Shown: positions 15,969-27,355, numbered from the stretch's first letter. The stretch: 64,000 nucleotides of DNA from Kaistia terrae (GCF_026344005.1 NZ_JAPKNH010000010.1:62001-126000), one strand, 5' to 3'. Translations and numbers: made by a program. The notes: generated by a model not told the origin, from the letters alone.

Positions 15969-17210
15969 TCAGTTGGAAGGGGTGGCGGCGCTAAGGCCGG
16001 CGAGAGCCGTATCGACGGTGATTCGCTGCCCGGCTTTGGCGGCCCAGTCGGCGAGCGGTGCCCGCGCCAGCGTGTCGAGCGCGTCGCCTTCGCGCAGAGC
16101 TTCGGCCAGGTTGCCATCCTTGACCGCCGCTTCCATGCGCGAGACCACGGCGGTCGCCGAAGGTCCGGCCATGGGTCCGGAGGGTTTGACGCTGACCAGG
16201 GAGCCGGCCGAAGCGGCGAGGCGATCGATCAGGCTGGCGCCGGGATCAACCTTGGCGGCGGCGATGCGGATCTGTTCCGCGACGGCCGGGAAGGCGGCGA
16301 TGAGATCGGCCTTCGACGGCACGCCGGCTTCGGCGAACGGCTGCAGCGCGGCGATTTTTTCGCCTTCCGTGCCGAGGGCCGCGACGGCGACAAGCTCGTC
16401 GGCGAAGGGGCCGGAAGCGGTTGCTCCCTGGCGAAGCGCCGTGATCGCGATGACGCGGGCGGCGGCCTCCGTCTTCGGGTCGGAAGGCGGATGGGCCTCC
16501 ACGGCATCAAGCCGCGTGGTCAGCGCGTCTAGGCGCGATTGCAGCGGCGATAGATCGACCGGCGGGGCGGCGGGTGCGGTCGCCGCTGCCGGTTCCGGCC
16601 GTGTTTCGAGCGCGGATAGCCGGCTTTCGATCGGGCCCAGATCCGTCGGTGCGGCGGCAATCGCGGGGGCCGGTTGGCTGGCGGCGGCCTTCAGCTCGGC
16701 AATTTCCTTTTCCAGCCCGGCGAGGCGGCCCGGGTCGACGCCGTTCGTCGCAACCGGCTTCGACGTCAATTCGTTGGCAGCGGACTCAACCCGGTCGAGC
16801 CGGGCCGAAACGGCGGCGAAACGCGAATCGAGGCTGGCGCTTGCGATCGGATCAGTACCGGTCGAGGACGAGAGAAGAGCGACCAGCAGACCGCCGATGA
16901 TGCCGCCGCCGAGGGCCGCGATAGCCGGCATGACGAAGCGCGCCAAAGCGGGATCGCGCGAAGCGGGGGTCTCGGTCGTCACGGTTTCATCTGCGGTGAC
17001 TTCGGGTTCGTAGGGCTGGCTTTTGGACGCTGGCGTCTCGGAGGACACCGTCTCGTGGACAGGCGCATCGGTCGTGGCGGTCGCCTCGGCAGGGGCTGAA
17101 TCGGGCATCGCTGCGCTCGACTCGGCTTCGAGATCGATCGTTACGGGAGGCCGCTTGCGGCGGGATCCGGACGGTTCGCCTGCCGGCTTGAAGGTGTCGT
17201 CGTCGCTCAT
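15969..17210 (-). CDS. Mitofilin/COG4223-type inner-membrane protein
   Basis: 413 residues. The N-terminal ~110 residues are charged and Thr/Glu-rich (MSDDDTFKPAGEPSGSRRKR), then one membrane helix (PAIAALGGGIIGGLLVALL), then a predicted coiled coil with repeated L..LE and LD.LT.RLD heptads, and a C-terminal alpha-helical domain. This layout and the place between hemD and the HemY-N gene match the bacterial mitofilin-like proteins considered related to mitochondrial MICOS Mic60. It probably shapes or organises the inner membrane; evidence is architecture and synteny. Confidence 0.82.
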   Translation of the reverse strand: MSDDDTFKPAGEPSGSRRKRPPVTIDLEAESSAAMPDSAPAEATATTDAPVHETVSSETPASKSQPYEPEVTADETVTTETPASRDPALARFVMPAIAALGGGIIGGLLVALLSSSTGTDPIASASLDSRFAAVSARLDRVESAANELTSKPVATNGVDPGRLAGLEKEIAELKAAASQPAPAIAAAPTDLGPIESRLSALETRPEPAAATAPAAPPVDLSPLQSRLDALTTRLDAVEAHPPSDPKTEAAARVIAITALRQGATASGPFADELVAVAALGTEGEKIAALQPFAEAGVPSKADLIAAFPAVAEQIRIAAAKVDPGASLIDRLAASAGSLVSVKPSGPMAGPSATAVVSRMEAAVKDGNLAEALREGDALDTLARAPLADWAAKAGQRITVDTALAGLSAATPSN

Positions 17211-17257
17211 ATCACCTCGATCTCGTCGGTCGCTCCGACCCAGTATAGACCAATGCG

Positions 17258-17989
17258 TTAACGGACGCCTGAAGGCGATGTTCCCATGCCTTTGGGAATT
17301 TGCGCCAGCAGGGCGTCGTCGGTCGGCTCGGCAGCGATGAAAACCGCGCCGAATGTCAGCATGGAGGCAATGGTCTCCGACAGCGTGTAGATCGGTAAAT
17401 CGTCGACGGGGGGCTGTGGATTCAGTCCGGCAACAAGCTGCACGAAAGTTTTGGCCGTTCGCGGCGAATAGAGCAGGACGCCGTCGATCCGGCGTTGACG
17501 CAGATCATTCGCCACCGAATCAGGCAGGTTGGCCGCCGGGTCCATCCGGTAGACCTCGACGAGGAACAGCGCATGGCCGCCTGCGATCAATCGTTCGGGC
17601 CAATTTCCGGCACGGTCGACAGCGGCGGGATAGAGCAGCGTTCCAGCTCCGGGAGCGAGCGTCGCGATCGCCAGCGTCGCCAACGCGTCGCCGTCGCCAT
17701 TGGCCGACAGTACCTTGGAAAATCCAGCATCGCGCGCAGCTTCGGCGGTGCGGTCGCCGACGGCGAAGACAGGAACATCAAACCAGCTTGCGGGAAAGGA
17801 CCAGCGCAGCAGGCCGCGCAAACCGTTGCCGCTGGTCAGCAGGATGGCAGCCGGCTGGAACGCGGGCTGCGGCGGATCGAGGAAGATCGCTTCAAGCAGC
17901 GGCGCCATCACCGGCTCGTGTCCGAGTGCGCGCAGCCTTTCGGCGGTTCGCGTCGCTTCGGGTTCCGGCCGGGTGACGAGCAGCCGCAT
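17258..17989 (-). CDS. hemD: Uroporphyrinogen-III synthase
   Basis: 243 residues, usual length. It opens [20 protein letters not shown], the RP..Q/E..A signature of HemD, and contains [13 protein letters not shown] near residue 165, matching the conserved Y/F-S-x-R/S-A/T stretch of the second domain. HemD closes and isomerises hydroxymethylbilane to uroporphyrinogen III, the precursor of heme and cobalamin. It follows hemC by 6 bp on the same strand, so the two successive enzymes are made together. HemD sequences diverge strongly; context makes the call firm. Confidence 0.93.
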   Translation of the reverse strand: MRLLVTRPEPEATRTAERLRALGHEPVMAPLLEAIFLDPPQPAFQPAAILLTSGNGLRGLLRWSFPASWFDVPVFAVGDRTAEAARDAGFSKVLSANGDGDALATLAIATLAPGAGTLLYPAAVDRAGNWPERLIAGGHALFLVEVYRMDPAANLPDSVANDLRQRRIDGVLLYSPRTAKTFVQLVAGLNPQPPVDDLPIYTLSETIASMLTFGAVFIAAEPTDDALLAQIPKGMGTSPSGVR

Positions 17990-17995
17990 CGTTCG

Positions 17996-18934
17996 TCAGC
18001 CGGTCGTGAAGAAGGTCTTGCCGCCCCGGCCGATCAGTTCGTCAGCCGCCGCCGTGCCGATCCGCGCAGCATCTGCGAGCGGGGCCGTCATCTGGGTTGC
18101 CTCCGACTGCCGTCCATCCGGCGAAAGCACAATGCCGCGGAACAGAAGCTCGCCGCCAGAAAGGGTCGCAAGGCCGCCGATCGGCGTCCGGCAGGAGCCG
18201 TCGAGCCGGGTCAGGAACGCGCGCTCGGCCGCGAGCGCGGTCTCCGTGGCCGGGTCGTTGATGGCGGAAAGCAGTTCGCGCACGCGAACATCGTCGGCGC
18301 GGCCCTCGACAGCGACGGCGCCCTGGCCGACGGCGGGAAGAAAATCATCCAGCTCGAGGATCGAAGTGGCGAGATCGGCGCGGCCGAGCCGGCGCAGGCC
18401 GGCCAGCGCCAGCAGGGTGGCATGGGCGACGCCGCTTTCGAGCTTGGCGAGCCGTGTCTGCACATTGCCGCGAAACTCGACGACGACGAGATCGGGCCGG
18501 ACGCGCAGCGCCATGGCGCGACGACGCAGCGACGAGGTGCCGAGTACGGCGCCCTGCGGCAGATCGCGGATCGAACCCGCGACCGGCGACAGGAAGGCAT
18601 CGCGCACATCCTCGCGCGGCAAAAAGGCGATCAGCGTCAGCCCATCCGGCAGGAACGTCGGCACGTCCTTCGAGGAATGCACGGCGATATCGATCGCGCC
18701 ACTGAGCAGCGCTTCCTCAAGCTCCTTGGTGAAAAGACCCTTGCCGCCGGCTTCCGATAGCGAGCGATCCTGGATCCGATCGCCCGATGTCTTGATGACG
18801 ACGATCTCCATCAACGCCTCGTCGAGGCCGTGGGCAACGGCCAGCCGGGCGCGCGTCTCGTGCGCCTGGGCGAGTGCCAGCGGGCTGCCGCGCGTGCCGA
18901 TGCGGAGGACGGGGATGGAGACTGCGGATTGCAC
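17996..18934 (-). CDS. hemC: Hydroxymethylbilane synthase (porphobilinogen deaminase)
   Basis: 312 residues from GTG 18934; a TTG at 18970 would add 12 residues not usual for the family. It contains [15 protein letters not shown] at the start, the [20 protein letters not shown] substrate-site region, [23 protein letters not shown]-type arginines ([12 protein letters not shown]), and [11 protein letters not shown] with the cysteine that carries the dipyrromethane cofactor. It polymerises four porphobilinogens into hydroxymethylbilane. First gene of the hem block, divergent from tsaD. Confidence 0.95.
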   Translation of the reverse strand: MQSAVSIPVLRIGTRGSPLALAQAHETRARLAVAHGLDEALMEIVVIKTSGDRIQDRSLSEAGGKGLFTKELEEALLSGAIDIAVHSSKDVPTFLPDGLTLIAFLPREDVRDAFLSPVAGSIRDLPQGAVLGTSSLRRRAMALRVRPDLVVVEFRGNVQTRLAKLESGVAHATLLALAGLRRLGRADLATSILELDDFLPAVGQGAVAVEGRADDVRVRELLSAINDPATETALAAERAFLTRLDGSCRTPIGGLATLSGGELLFRGIVLSPDGRQSEATQMTAPLADAARIGTAAADELIGRGGKTFFTTG

Positions 18935-19058
18935 GGGGTCGGGTCCGGATGTTAGGGCCTGTCGGATCAATGCCCGTCAGGGCAGAATTCGGCGCCAGTC
19001 TAGCCACGACGGGCCCATCTGCAAGCAAGCCGCCCGATACGCGGCGAAAGGCCCCGGT

Positions 19059-20150
19059 GTGAGTGCTTCCGTCCTGGTTCTGGGTATTGAGACGAGCTGC
19101 GATGAAACGGCGGCCTCGGTTGTTTCACGTGAGACCGAAGGGCGGGGCGAAATCCTCTCCAACGTCATCCTTTCGCAGTTCGACGAACATGCGGCCTATG
19201 GCGGCGTCGTGCCGGAAATCGCCGCCCGCGCCCATGTCGAGGCGCTCGATCGTGTCGTGCAGGCAGCGATGGACGAGGCTGGCGTCGGTTTTGCGGATCT
19301 CGACGCCGTGGCTGCAACGGCGGGACCGGGCCTGATTGGCGGGGTCATCGTAGGGCTGACGACGGCAAAGGCGCTGGCGCTGGCTGCCGGCAAGCCGCTG
19401 GTGGCGGTCAACCATCTCGAAGGCCATGCGCTGACGGCGCGCCTGACCGACGGAATTAGCTTCCCCTATCTGCTGTTGCTCGTTTCCGGCGGCCACACGC
19501 AGATCCTGCTGGTGCGCGGTGTCGGCCAATATGAGCGCTGGGGCACCACGATCGACGATGCGTTGGGCGAGGCATTCGACAAGACGGCGAAGCTGCTCGG
19601 CCTGCCACATCCGGGTGGCCCCGCCGTCGAGCGCGCCGCAGCGCGCGGAAATCCCAATCGCTTTGCGCTGCCGAAGCCGATGTTCGGCCGACCGGGCGCC
19701 GATTTTTCCTTCTCCGGCCTGAAGACGGCGCTCCGCATCGAGGCGGAGGCGATCGCGCCGCTGTCGGAAGACGATGTCGATGATCTCTGCGCCGCCTTTC
19801 AGCGCACGGTGACACTGGTGGTGCGCAATCGCATCGGCCATGCACTGGATCGGTTCCGTGCCGAATTCCCTGAAATTGCCGAACCGACGCTGGTGGTCGC
19901 CGGGGGCGTTGCTGCCAACAAGGCGCTGCGCGCCGGTCTCGACGCCGAGCTTTCCGCACGTGGATTCCGGCTGGTGGCGCCGCCGCTCGTACTCTGCACC
20001 GACAATGGCGCGATGATCGCCTGGGCCGGGGCGGAAAGGCTGGCGCTCGGCCTTCTCGATGATCTCGCGGCACCGGCGCGGCCGCGTTGGCCGCTCGACC
20101 AGCTTGCTGCACCGATGCTCGGCTCCGGCCACAAGGGGGCCAAGGCGTGA
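19059..20150 (+). CDS. tsaD: tRNA N6-threonylcarbamoyladenosine transferase TsaD
   Basis: 363 residues from GTG 19059, the last start before the conserved [17 protein letters not shown]; no ATG is available. Key motifs: [13 protein letters not shown] holds the two metal-binding histidines, [12 protein letters not shown] and [12 protein letters not shown] are ASKHA nucleotide-site segments, and [13 protein letters not shown] ends the fold. TsaD, with TsaB and TsaE, makes t6A37 in ANN-decoding tRNAs. It begins the plus-strand tsaD-NUDIX-gpsA operon, with stop and next start overlapping (GTGA at 20147-20150). Confidence 0.96.
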   Translation: MSASVLVLGIETSCDETAASVVSRETEGRGEILSNVILSQFDEHAAYGGVVPEIAARAHVEALDRVVQAAMDEAGVGFADLDAVAATAGPGLIGGVIVGLTTAKALALAAGKPLVAVNHLEGHALTARLTDGISFPYLLLLVSGGHTQILLVRGVGQYERWGTTIDDALGEAFDKTAKLLGLPHPGGPAVERAAARGNPNRFALPKPMFGRPGADFSFSGLKTALRIEAEAIAPLSEDDVDDLCAAFQRTVTLVVRNRIGHALDRFRAEFPEIAEPTLVVAGGVAANKALRAGLDAELSARGFRLVAPPLVLCTDNGAMIAWAGAERLALGLLDDLAAPARPRWPLDQLAAPMLGSGHKGAKA

Positions 20151-20602
20151 GCGAAAATCTCATCCAGAAGCGCAAGGTCGTGCTCTACGCGACGTGGCGC
20201 GGGCGGCTGCTGGTGTTTCGCGAGCCGGACTTTCCGGAATACGGCATCCAGGTTCCTGGCGGCACGATGGAAGCGGGCGAGACGCCCGAACAGGCGGCGC
20301 GTCGTGAATTTCTGGAAGAGACCGGACTGGTCGCGCCCGCTGTCATGACACTATTGGGCGAGCGCGCCTATGGCTATGCGCCGCCGGACGGTCCGGAAAG
20401 GCTGCATCGGCGGTGGTTCTTCCATCTCCCGCTTGACGGAGACTTCGCGGAAACCTGGGAGACGCTGGAAATGCACCCCGATGCCGGCGGTCCACCGATC
20501 CGCTTCGCGCTGTTCTGGCTGAAGCTGCCGCTCGGCGAGGCGCTGTTCGGCGAACTGGACGCGCTCCTCGATAACCTGCCCGCGTTGGAGACTGCGTCAT
20601 GA
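20147..20602 (+). CDS. NUDIX hydrolase
   Basis: 151 residues from GTG 20147, which overlaps the tsaD stop. The Nudix box is complete: [20 protein letters not shown] followed by ETGL, giving G-x5-E-x7-R-E-x2-E-E-x-G. It hydrolyses a nucleoside-diphosphate-linked compound, probably in housecleaning; the exact substrate cannot be read. It lies between tsaD and gpsA, overlapping both by 4 bp (ATGA at 20599-20602), so all three are co-translated. Confidence 0.93.
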   Translation: MSENLIQKRKVVLYATWRGRLLVFREPDFPEYGIQVPGGTMEAGETPEQAARREFLEETGLVAPAVMTLLGERAYGYAPPDGPERLHRRWFFHLPLDGDFAETWETLEMHPDAGGPPIRFALFWLKLPLGEALFGELDALLDNLPALETAS

Positions 20603-21567
20603 CGATCGATCACATCGCCGTCGTCGGTGCCGGGGCTTGGGGCACCGCGCTGGCGCTGGCCGCCCATCGCGCCGGTCGCCGCGTTACTCTTTGGGGTCGC
20701 GACACCGCCGAGATGGCCGCCAGCCGCGAGAATGCCGCCCATCTGCCGGGTGTGGAATTGCCGGCTTCAATGCGGATAACGGACCGGATAGAGGACGCCA
20801 TCGCGGCCGATGCGATCCTGCTGGCAACGCCGGCCCAGACGGTGCGCGAAGTCGCGCGCCTGCTCGAATCGATCGCCGAGGACACGCCGGTCGTGCTCTG
20901 CGCCAAGGGGCTTGAGCGTGGTTCGGCCAAGCGGATGACCGAAGTCTTGGCCGAAGCGCTGCCGCCGGCGGCCCCCGCCGTGCTGTCGGGCCCGAGTTTC
21001 GCCATCGACGTGGCGCGCGGTTTGCCGACTGCCGTCACCATCGCCGCGACGGATTTGAAGCTCGCCATGGCGCTTTGCCATGCGCTCGGTTCCTCCAGTT
21101 TCCGCCCCTATGCGGAGACCGACATGCTCGGCGTCGAGATCGGCGGCGCGTTCAAGAATGTGCTGGCCATCGCCGCAGGCATCGTCGCCGGTCGTGAACT
21201 GGGCGCCAGCGCCAGCGCCGCCGTGATCGCGCGCGGCTTTGCCGAATTGCGCCGCCTCGGCGAGGCGCAGGGCGCTCTGCCGGAAACGCTGATGGGGCTT
21301 TCCGGCCTCGGCGATCTGGTATTGACCTGTTCCTCGGTGCAATCGCGCAATTTTGCCTATGGCCACGCGCTGGGCAGCGGCGCGGCGCTACCCCCGGCCT
21401 TGGCCGAAGGGGCTGCGACGGCGCCGGTGGCCCGTGATCTCGCGCGTCGTCTGGATGTGCCGATGCCGATCACCGAGGCCGTCGCCGCCATCCTCGAAGG
21501 AAGCTTGTCCGTCGAAGCTGCGGCAGGAGCGCTGATGCTGCGCCCGCTCAAGCGCGAAGCCGATTGA
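20599..21567 (+). CDS. gpsA: Glycerol-3-phosphate dehydrogenase (NAD(P)+)
   Basis: 322 residues, standard length. The Rossmann motif AVVGAGAWGTALALAAHRAG opens the protein, VLSGPSFAIDVARGLPTAV and GVEIGGAFKNVLAIAAGIV (with the catalytic lysine) are textbook GpsA motifs, and GLSGLGDLVLTCSS completes the set. It reduces dihydroxyacetone phosphate to sn-glycerol 3-phosphate for phospholipid synthesis. Last gene of its operon, followed by a stem-loop. Confidence 0.97.
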   Translation: MTIDHIAVVGAGAWGTALALAAHRAGRRVTLWGRDTAEMAASRENAAHLPGVELPASMRITDRIEDAIAADAILLATPAQTVREVARLLESIAEDTPVVLCAKGLERGSAKRMTEVLAEALPPAAPAVLSGPSFAIDVARGLPTAVTIAATDLKLAMALCHALGSSSFRPYAETDMLGVEIGGAFKNVLAIAAGIVAGRELGASASAAVIARGFAELRRLGEAQGALPETLMGLSGLGDLVLTCSSVQSRNFAYGHALGSGAALPPALAEGAATAPVARDLARRLDVPMPITEAVAAILEGSLSVEAAAGALMLRPLKREAD

Positions 21568-21570
21568 CCC

Positions 21571-21593
21571 CCTCGAAGCGTCCTGCTTCGAGG
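21571..21593 (+). terminator. Stem-loop after gpsA
   Basis: CCTCGAAGC and GCTTCGAGG (21571-21579, 21585-21593) form a perfect 9-bp stem around GTCCT, followed by TCTTT. It starts 4 bp after the gpsA stop. The T-run is short, so termination may be partial. Confidence 0.6.
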
Positions 21594-21649
21594 TCTTTAC
21601 CTTGGCGGCCGAGCCGCCTACCGTGCGGCCGCAATTCTTGGAGGTTTTC

Positions 21650-21928
21650 ATGCACTTCGTTGCCATTCTGACCGATCGCGAGGACGGCCTGCCGGTTCGT
21701 CTCGAGAACCGCCCCGCTCACATCGAGTGGCTGAAGGAAACCGGCATGGCCATCGCCGGCCCGTTCCTCGACGACAAGGGCGACATGGTCGGCTCGCTGC
21801 TGATCATCGAAGCCGAGGATGAGGCAGCCGCGCGTGCCGTCTTCGCAACCGACCCCTATGCCAAGGCTGGCCTGTTCAAGGACACGGTCGTTCGTCCCTG
21901 GCGCTGGGCCGTCGGCAAGCCGGCCTGA
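21650..21928 (+). CDS. YciI family protein
   Basis: 92 residues from ATG 21650, behind a clear GGAGG. MHFVAILTDREDGLPVRLEN, then RPAHIEWLKETG and GSLLIIEAEDEAAARAVFAT with DPYAKAGLF, are the ferredoxin-like YciI fold, including the His-Asp pair seen in the family. YciI-like proteins are small dehydrochlorinase- or muconolactone-isomerase-like enzymes of mostly unknown role. The tandem with an EVE-domain gene downstream is common in Rhizobiales. Confidence 0.92.
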   Translation: MHFVAILTDREDGLPVRLENRPAHIEWLKETGMAIAGPFLDDKGDMVGSLLIIEAEDEAAARAVFATDPYAKAGLFKDTVVRPWRWAVGKPA

Positions 21929-21964
21929 TCGGCAGACCCCTCTCTATCTCTTCCGGAGCGTCCC

Positions 21965-22393
21965 ATGGCCTATTGGCTCTTCAAGTCCGAACCCGACGTG
22001 TTTTCCTTCGACGATCTCGTGAAGAAGGGCGCCGCCGGCCAGGAATGGGATGGTGTCCGCAACTACCAGGCGCGCAACAACATGCGCGCCATGCAGCTTG
22101 GCGATCGCGGCTTCTTCTACCATTCGAACATTGGCAAGGAAGTCGTCGGGATCGTCGAGGTGGCCAAGCTGGCCCACCCCGACTCGACCGATGACAGCGG
22201 CCGTTGGGAATGCGTCGACCTGCGCGCGATTCGGCCGATCCCCAAGCCCTATTCGCTGGAGGCCGCGAAGGCCGAGCCTCGGCTCGAGGGCATGGCGCTG
22301 GTCGGCAATTCGCGCCTCTCGGTGCAGCCGGTGACCGAGAGCGAATGGAAGTTGATCTGTGAGCTGGGCGGGCTCGATCCCGCCTCGATCTGA
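21965..22393 (+). CDS. EVE domain-containing protein
   Basis: 142 residues covered entirely by one EVE domain: it starts AYWLFKSEPDVFSFDDL, has EWDGVRNYQARNNMRAMQLG and GFFYHSNIGKEVVGIVEV, the signature of the PUA-like EVE/thymocyte nuclear protein 1 family. EVE domains read modified bases in DNA or RNA. Stand-alone copies like this are widespread in alphaproteobacteria and their target is unproven. It is 36 bp after the YciI gene and 7 bp before the methyltransferase. Confidence 0.93.
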   Translation: MAYWLFKSEPDVFSFDDLVKKGAAGQEWDGVRNYQARNNMRAMQLGDRGFFYHSNIGKEVVGIVEVAKLAHPDSTDDSGRWECVDLRAIRPIPKPYSLEAAKAEPRLEGMALVGNSRLSVQPVTESEWKLICELGGLDPASI

Positions 22394-22400
22394 GCCGGGA

Positions 22401-23087
22401 TTGATCGCGGATCCCGCGCGCTTCATCATCGAACAGACCCGGTTGGCGCCGGTCGCCTTCGTTCCGGAAATCCAGCTATATCAAGCCGATGAGGCCACCG
22501 CGCTTTGGCATCTGACCGAAGCGACGCTGGACCGCGCCGACATGCCGCCGCCGTTCTGGGCCTTTGCCTGGGCGGGAGGGCAGGGGTTGGCGCGCTATAT
22601 TCTGGATCACCCTGAGGCGGTTAAAGCGAAGCGGGTGCTGGATTTCGCCTCGGGTTCCGGGCTTGTCGCCATCGCCGCCGCCAAGTCGGGTGCACTTTCG
22701 GTCGAGGCCGTCGACATCGATCCTTTTGCCGTTGCAGCCATTTTCCTGAACGCCGAAGTAAACGAAGCAACCATCCACGCGCGACATGACGATGTGATCG
22801 GAATCCCGGCTGGGGATTTTGATGTGCTGCTGGCTGGCGATGTCTTCTACGATTCCGGTTTCGCGGCGCGACTGATGCCGTGGTTCGCAGCGCTCTCCGA
22901 GGCTGGCGTCACGGTGATCGCCGGCGACCCCGACCGGACCTATCGGCCGGTTGCGAGCGTGCGCGAACTCGCCCTCTATGAGGTGCCCGTCCATCTCGCG
23001 CTTGAGGATGCCGCAATGAAGCGGGTTCGGGTGTTGCGCTTCGAATCGCTCCAGACTGCCTTGCCGGGAGGGCGGGGATTCGCATAA
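22401..23087 (+). CDS. Class I SAM-dependent methyltransferase, ETF-beta-lysine-methyltransferase-like
   Basis: About 228 residues from TTG 22401; no ATG lies near and the start is uncertain. Residues ~50-110 contain PPPFWAFAWAGGQGLARYIL and RVLDFASGSGLVAIAAA, the SAM-binding motif I with its preceding helix, and DVLLAGDVFYD is the acidic post-motif typical of METTL20/ETFBKMT and related lysine methyltransferases. The substrate may be the beta subunit of electron-transfer flavoprotein. It follows the EVE gene closely and precedes acs. Confidence 0.85.
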   Translation: MIADPARFIIEQTRLAPVAFVPEIQLYQADEATALWHLTEATLDRADMPPPFWAFAWAGGQGLARYILDHPEAVKAKRVLDFASGSGLVAIAAAKSGALSVEAVDIDPFAVAAIFLNAEVNEATIHARHDDVIGIPAGDFDVLLAGDVFYDSGFAARLMPWFAALSEAGVTVIAGDPDRTYRPVASVRELALYEVPVHLALEDAAMKRVRVLRFESLQTALPGGRGFA

Positions 23088-23144
23088 TGCCGCCGGCATG
23101 AAGGTGTGCTTCGCCATGTGCGGGGCTGCCAGGGAGGAATGAAG

Positions 23145-25085
<1,941 letters not shown>

Positions 25086-25101
25086 GCGGCCAACGCTTTC
25101 G

Positions 25102-25138
25102 CCGTTCCGCGTCTCCCTGCGAGGGTTTCGCGGAACGG
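25102..25138. terminator. Stem-loop 3' of acs
   Basis: CCGTTCCGCG (25102-25111) pairs perfectly with CGCGGAACGG (25129-25138) around a 17-nt loop. It lies between the convergent acs and tagaturonate-reductase-like genes. No T-run follows. Confidence 0.5.
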
Positions 25139-25149
25139 TCGTCATCAAT

Positions 25150-25181
25150 GCGCCTGACCCGAAATGGATCGGGTCAGGCGC
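25150..25181. terminator. 12-bp perfect stem-loop between convergent genes
   Basis: GCGCCTGACCCG (25150-25161) pairs perfectly with CGGGTCAGGCGC (25170-25181) around AAATGGAT. It ends 5 bp before the convergent gene's stop codon at 25187, so it may serve both directions. No clear T-run on either side. Confidence 0.55.
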
Positions 25182-25186
25182 TCGCC

Positions 25187-26302
25187 TCAGCCGATGTTCG
25201 AGGCGAGGATTGCTTCGAGGCGGGGCGTCGGCAGGTCGAGGCCTATCGCCTGCTTCCACGCCAGCAACCCGCCAATGCGGCGGCGCTTCTTTTCGGTGTG
25301 ATTGCCAAAAATCTCGGCGAGCCGGTGCGCGAGGAAGGGGTTCTCGAACCGCTCCAGCACGCTCGCCCGGTATTCTGGCGCTTCCACAATGCCGCCGGCA
25401 GCGAAAATCGGCAGCACTTCGGCGTCATAGATCGCACCGAGCTTTTGGCGCACGGACGGATCGGCGACGATCTCGCGCACCAGCTCCCCTTCCGGCCGAC
25501 GGGCCTCACGCCACTGCTCTGCCAGCACCGTATGGCCGAGATTGAGGATGAACAGCTTTAGCCGCTCATGGACGGCGAGGTCGTCGACCATAAGCACGTC
25601 CGGGTGGATGCAGGGGGCGAGAAGGCCCGGCTGCTTCTCGATCGCCCAGAGCGCATAGGGCTCCGCCACGGCGCCGGCTGGCTCGATCGGCTCGGAGACG
25701 ATGCGGTCGACCAGCGAATTGGCGAAAATGCAGGTCTCCAGCCAGGCGACGAATTCCGGCGGCAGGTCGTTCTCGGCGGCGAGCGTCAGGAGCAGCGCCT
25801 TGAGCACGTCGCCGTTGCGCGGGATCAGTTCGCAGGGAAACAGCGTCAGCGGCGCCCCGTCCGCCTGCCATCTGGCGGCCAGCAGCTTCAGCAGCTTGAG
25901 CGGGAAGGAGCGCGGCACGTCACTGCCCAGCCGCTCGCCCTCGTTGAGCGCAAATCCCGCATCCGACGTGTTGGAGATCAGAATCTCGGCCTCGTCGACG
26001 ACGATGCGCTCGACCTCGTCCCAGTTGTCGACGGCGGAGAGGCCGCGCACCAGCGAGGTGACGCCGACGGTGCGCTCGACCGGTCCGCCGTTCTCGATGC
26101 CGCGAATGACGATCGGGATCGGCGAGCCGTCGAAAGCGGCCAGACGGCCCGATCGAGCCCCTGACGCCGTCGTCTGCACGATGGTGACGGGGCCGACGTC
26201 CTGGCCACGGCCACGCGCCTCCGACAGGAAGAGATCGGCATGCGCCTGCAGGAAGCGGCTGGTGCCGAACTGGACGATCGGCGTGCGGACAGGTTCGCTC
26301 AT
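25187..26302 (-). CDS. Mannitol dehydrogenase family protein, tagaturonate reductase-like
   Basis: 371 residues. PIVQFGTSRFLQAHADLFL at the start is the FG.G.F.RAH nucleotide-binding motif of long-chain mannitol/altronate dehydrogenases, LTLFPCELIPRNGDVLKALL contains the polyol dehydrogenase segment, and KLFILNLGHTVLAEQW has the conserved K..N..H catalytic arrangement. Its length and the missing C-terminal extension suit UxaB-like tagaturonate reductases. It would interconvert tagaturonate and altronate with NADH. No other uronate genes are nearby, so the substrate is not certain. Confidence 0.82.
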   Translation of the reverse strand: MSEPVRTPIVQFGTSRFLQAHADLFLSEARGRGQDVGPVTIVQTTASGARSGRLAAFDGSPIPIVIRGIENGGPVERTVGVTSLVRGLSAVDNWDEVERIVVDEAEILISNTSDAGFALNEGERLGSDVPRSFPLKLLKLLAARWQADGAPLTLFPCELIPRNGDVLKALLLTLAAENDLPPEFVAWLETCIFANSLVDRIVSEPIEPAGAVAEPYALWAIEKQPGLLAPCIHPDVLMVDDLAVHERLKLFILNLGHTVLAEQWREARRPEGELVREIVADPSVRQKLGAIYDAEVLPIFAAGGIVEAPEYRASVLERFENPFLAHRLAEIFGNHTEKKRRRIGGLLAWKQAIGLDLPTPRLEAILASNIG

Positions 26303-26320
26303 CGGTATTTCCTCAAAGGC

Positions 26321-27355
26321 TTAGTTCAATGTGCCGCTTTCCGGGGCTTCCGGAACGGGCGGAAAGGTATTGGCGGAACAGACGGCGATCGTCTCCTGTA
26401 GCCGGATCGTCTGGTCGTCAGCCATGGTGCGCGCCAGGAATGAGGCCATCAGGCCCTTGCCTTTCAGATCCTCGAACACGCAGCCGCAATAATTCTGGCA
26501 GTCGGTGGCGCTCTTGCCGACTGCGACGCAGCGATCGGCGCAATCGGCCCGCGCGGCGTTCTCTGCGCCATTCGGGACAAAGATCGCGGCCAGCGCGAAG
26601 AAGAATGCATAGAGCACCGGCTGGTGGATCAAATAGACGGCGAGCGAGTGGCGGCCGCCAAAGGCCAGCCACCGGCCGAGGGCAAAGCGCGGCTGCCAGG
26701 TCGCGAGGCGCTGGTCCCAGCCGGATGCAATAGCAAACTTGGCGATTGCCATACCGGCGAGGACCACGCCGAACCATGGGAACAGCGGCACATAGTCGAA
26801 CGAGCCCGGTGGCTTCGGCGCCAACCCAACCCACCAGAGCGCCGGCTGGGCAAAGAACGGATCGCGGAACAGGAAGGGCAGCGCGAAAATCGCGACGGCG
26901 GCAAGCAGGATGGCGCGGGGCGGCCAGCGCAGGAAAGCCAGGCCCAGCACGCTCGCTAGCGCGATCTGGTGCAGGATGCCGAAGAAGATCCAGCCCTCCG
27001 GCATGACGAAATAGGTGGCCGCCGACACCAGCGCGGCCGCCGCGACGATCATCGCCAGCCGGATCAGGTAAGGCTTCGGGCGAAAACCGTTGCGGGTCGA
27101 AAGAACGAGGCTGATGCCGACCAGCATCAGGAACGAGCCGGCGATGGCGCGGGCGAAAATGATCCAGCCGATCGAGGCGCCGGGATCGAAACGCACGATG
27201 TGCAGGAAGGCGACGTCCCACGAGCCGTGGAAGATCGCCATGCAGACCAGCGCCACGCCGCGTGCGACGTCCAGCGCGGCGATGCGGGAAGGACGGGCAA
27301 CCGTGGAGGCAGCGCCGGCACGTTCGCCAGACAACGCGGCAGTTGCGTCATTCAT
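26321..27355 (-). CDS. DUF1624 (heparan-alpha-glucosaminide N-acetyltransferase-like) membrane protein with Cys-rich tail
   Basis: 344 residues from ATG 27355, with GGAG upstream. AALDVARGVALVCMAIFHGS begins the first of about seven membrane helices and gives the R-x-x-D-x-x-R/A-G pattern of DUF1624/HGSNAT-type acyltransferases; FGGRHSLAVYLIHQPVLYAF near residue 255 is the second conserved block with the LIHQP histidine. The last ~80 residues leave the membrane and hold a cysteine cluster (CADRCVAVGKSATDCQNYCG, then C and a final AVCS), probably disulfide-bonded or metal-binding. It may transfer an acyl group to a cell-surface glycan; substrate unknown. It overlaps no neighbour and is divergent from the oxygenase. 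Confidence 0.82.
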   Translation of the reverse strand: MNDATAALSGERAGAASTVARPSRIAALDVARGVALVCMAIFHGSWDVAFLHIVRFDPGASIGWIIFARAIAGSFLMLVGISLVLSTRNGFRPKPYLIRLAMIVAAAALVSAATYFVMPEGWIFFGILHQIALASVLGLAFLRWPPRAILLAAVAIFALPFLFRDPFFAQPALWWVGLAPKPPGSFDYVPLFPWFGVVLAGMAIAKFAIASGWDQRLATWQPRFALGRWLAFGGRHSLAVYLIHQPVLYAFFFALAAIFVPNGAENAARADCADRCVAVGKSATDCQNYCGCVFEDLKGKGLMASFLARTMADDQTIRLQETIAVCSANTFPPVPEAPESGTLN

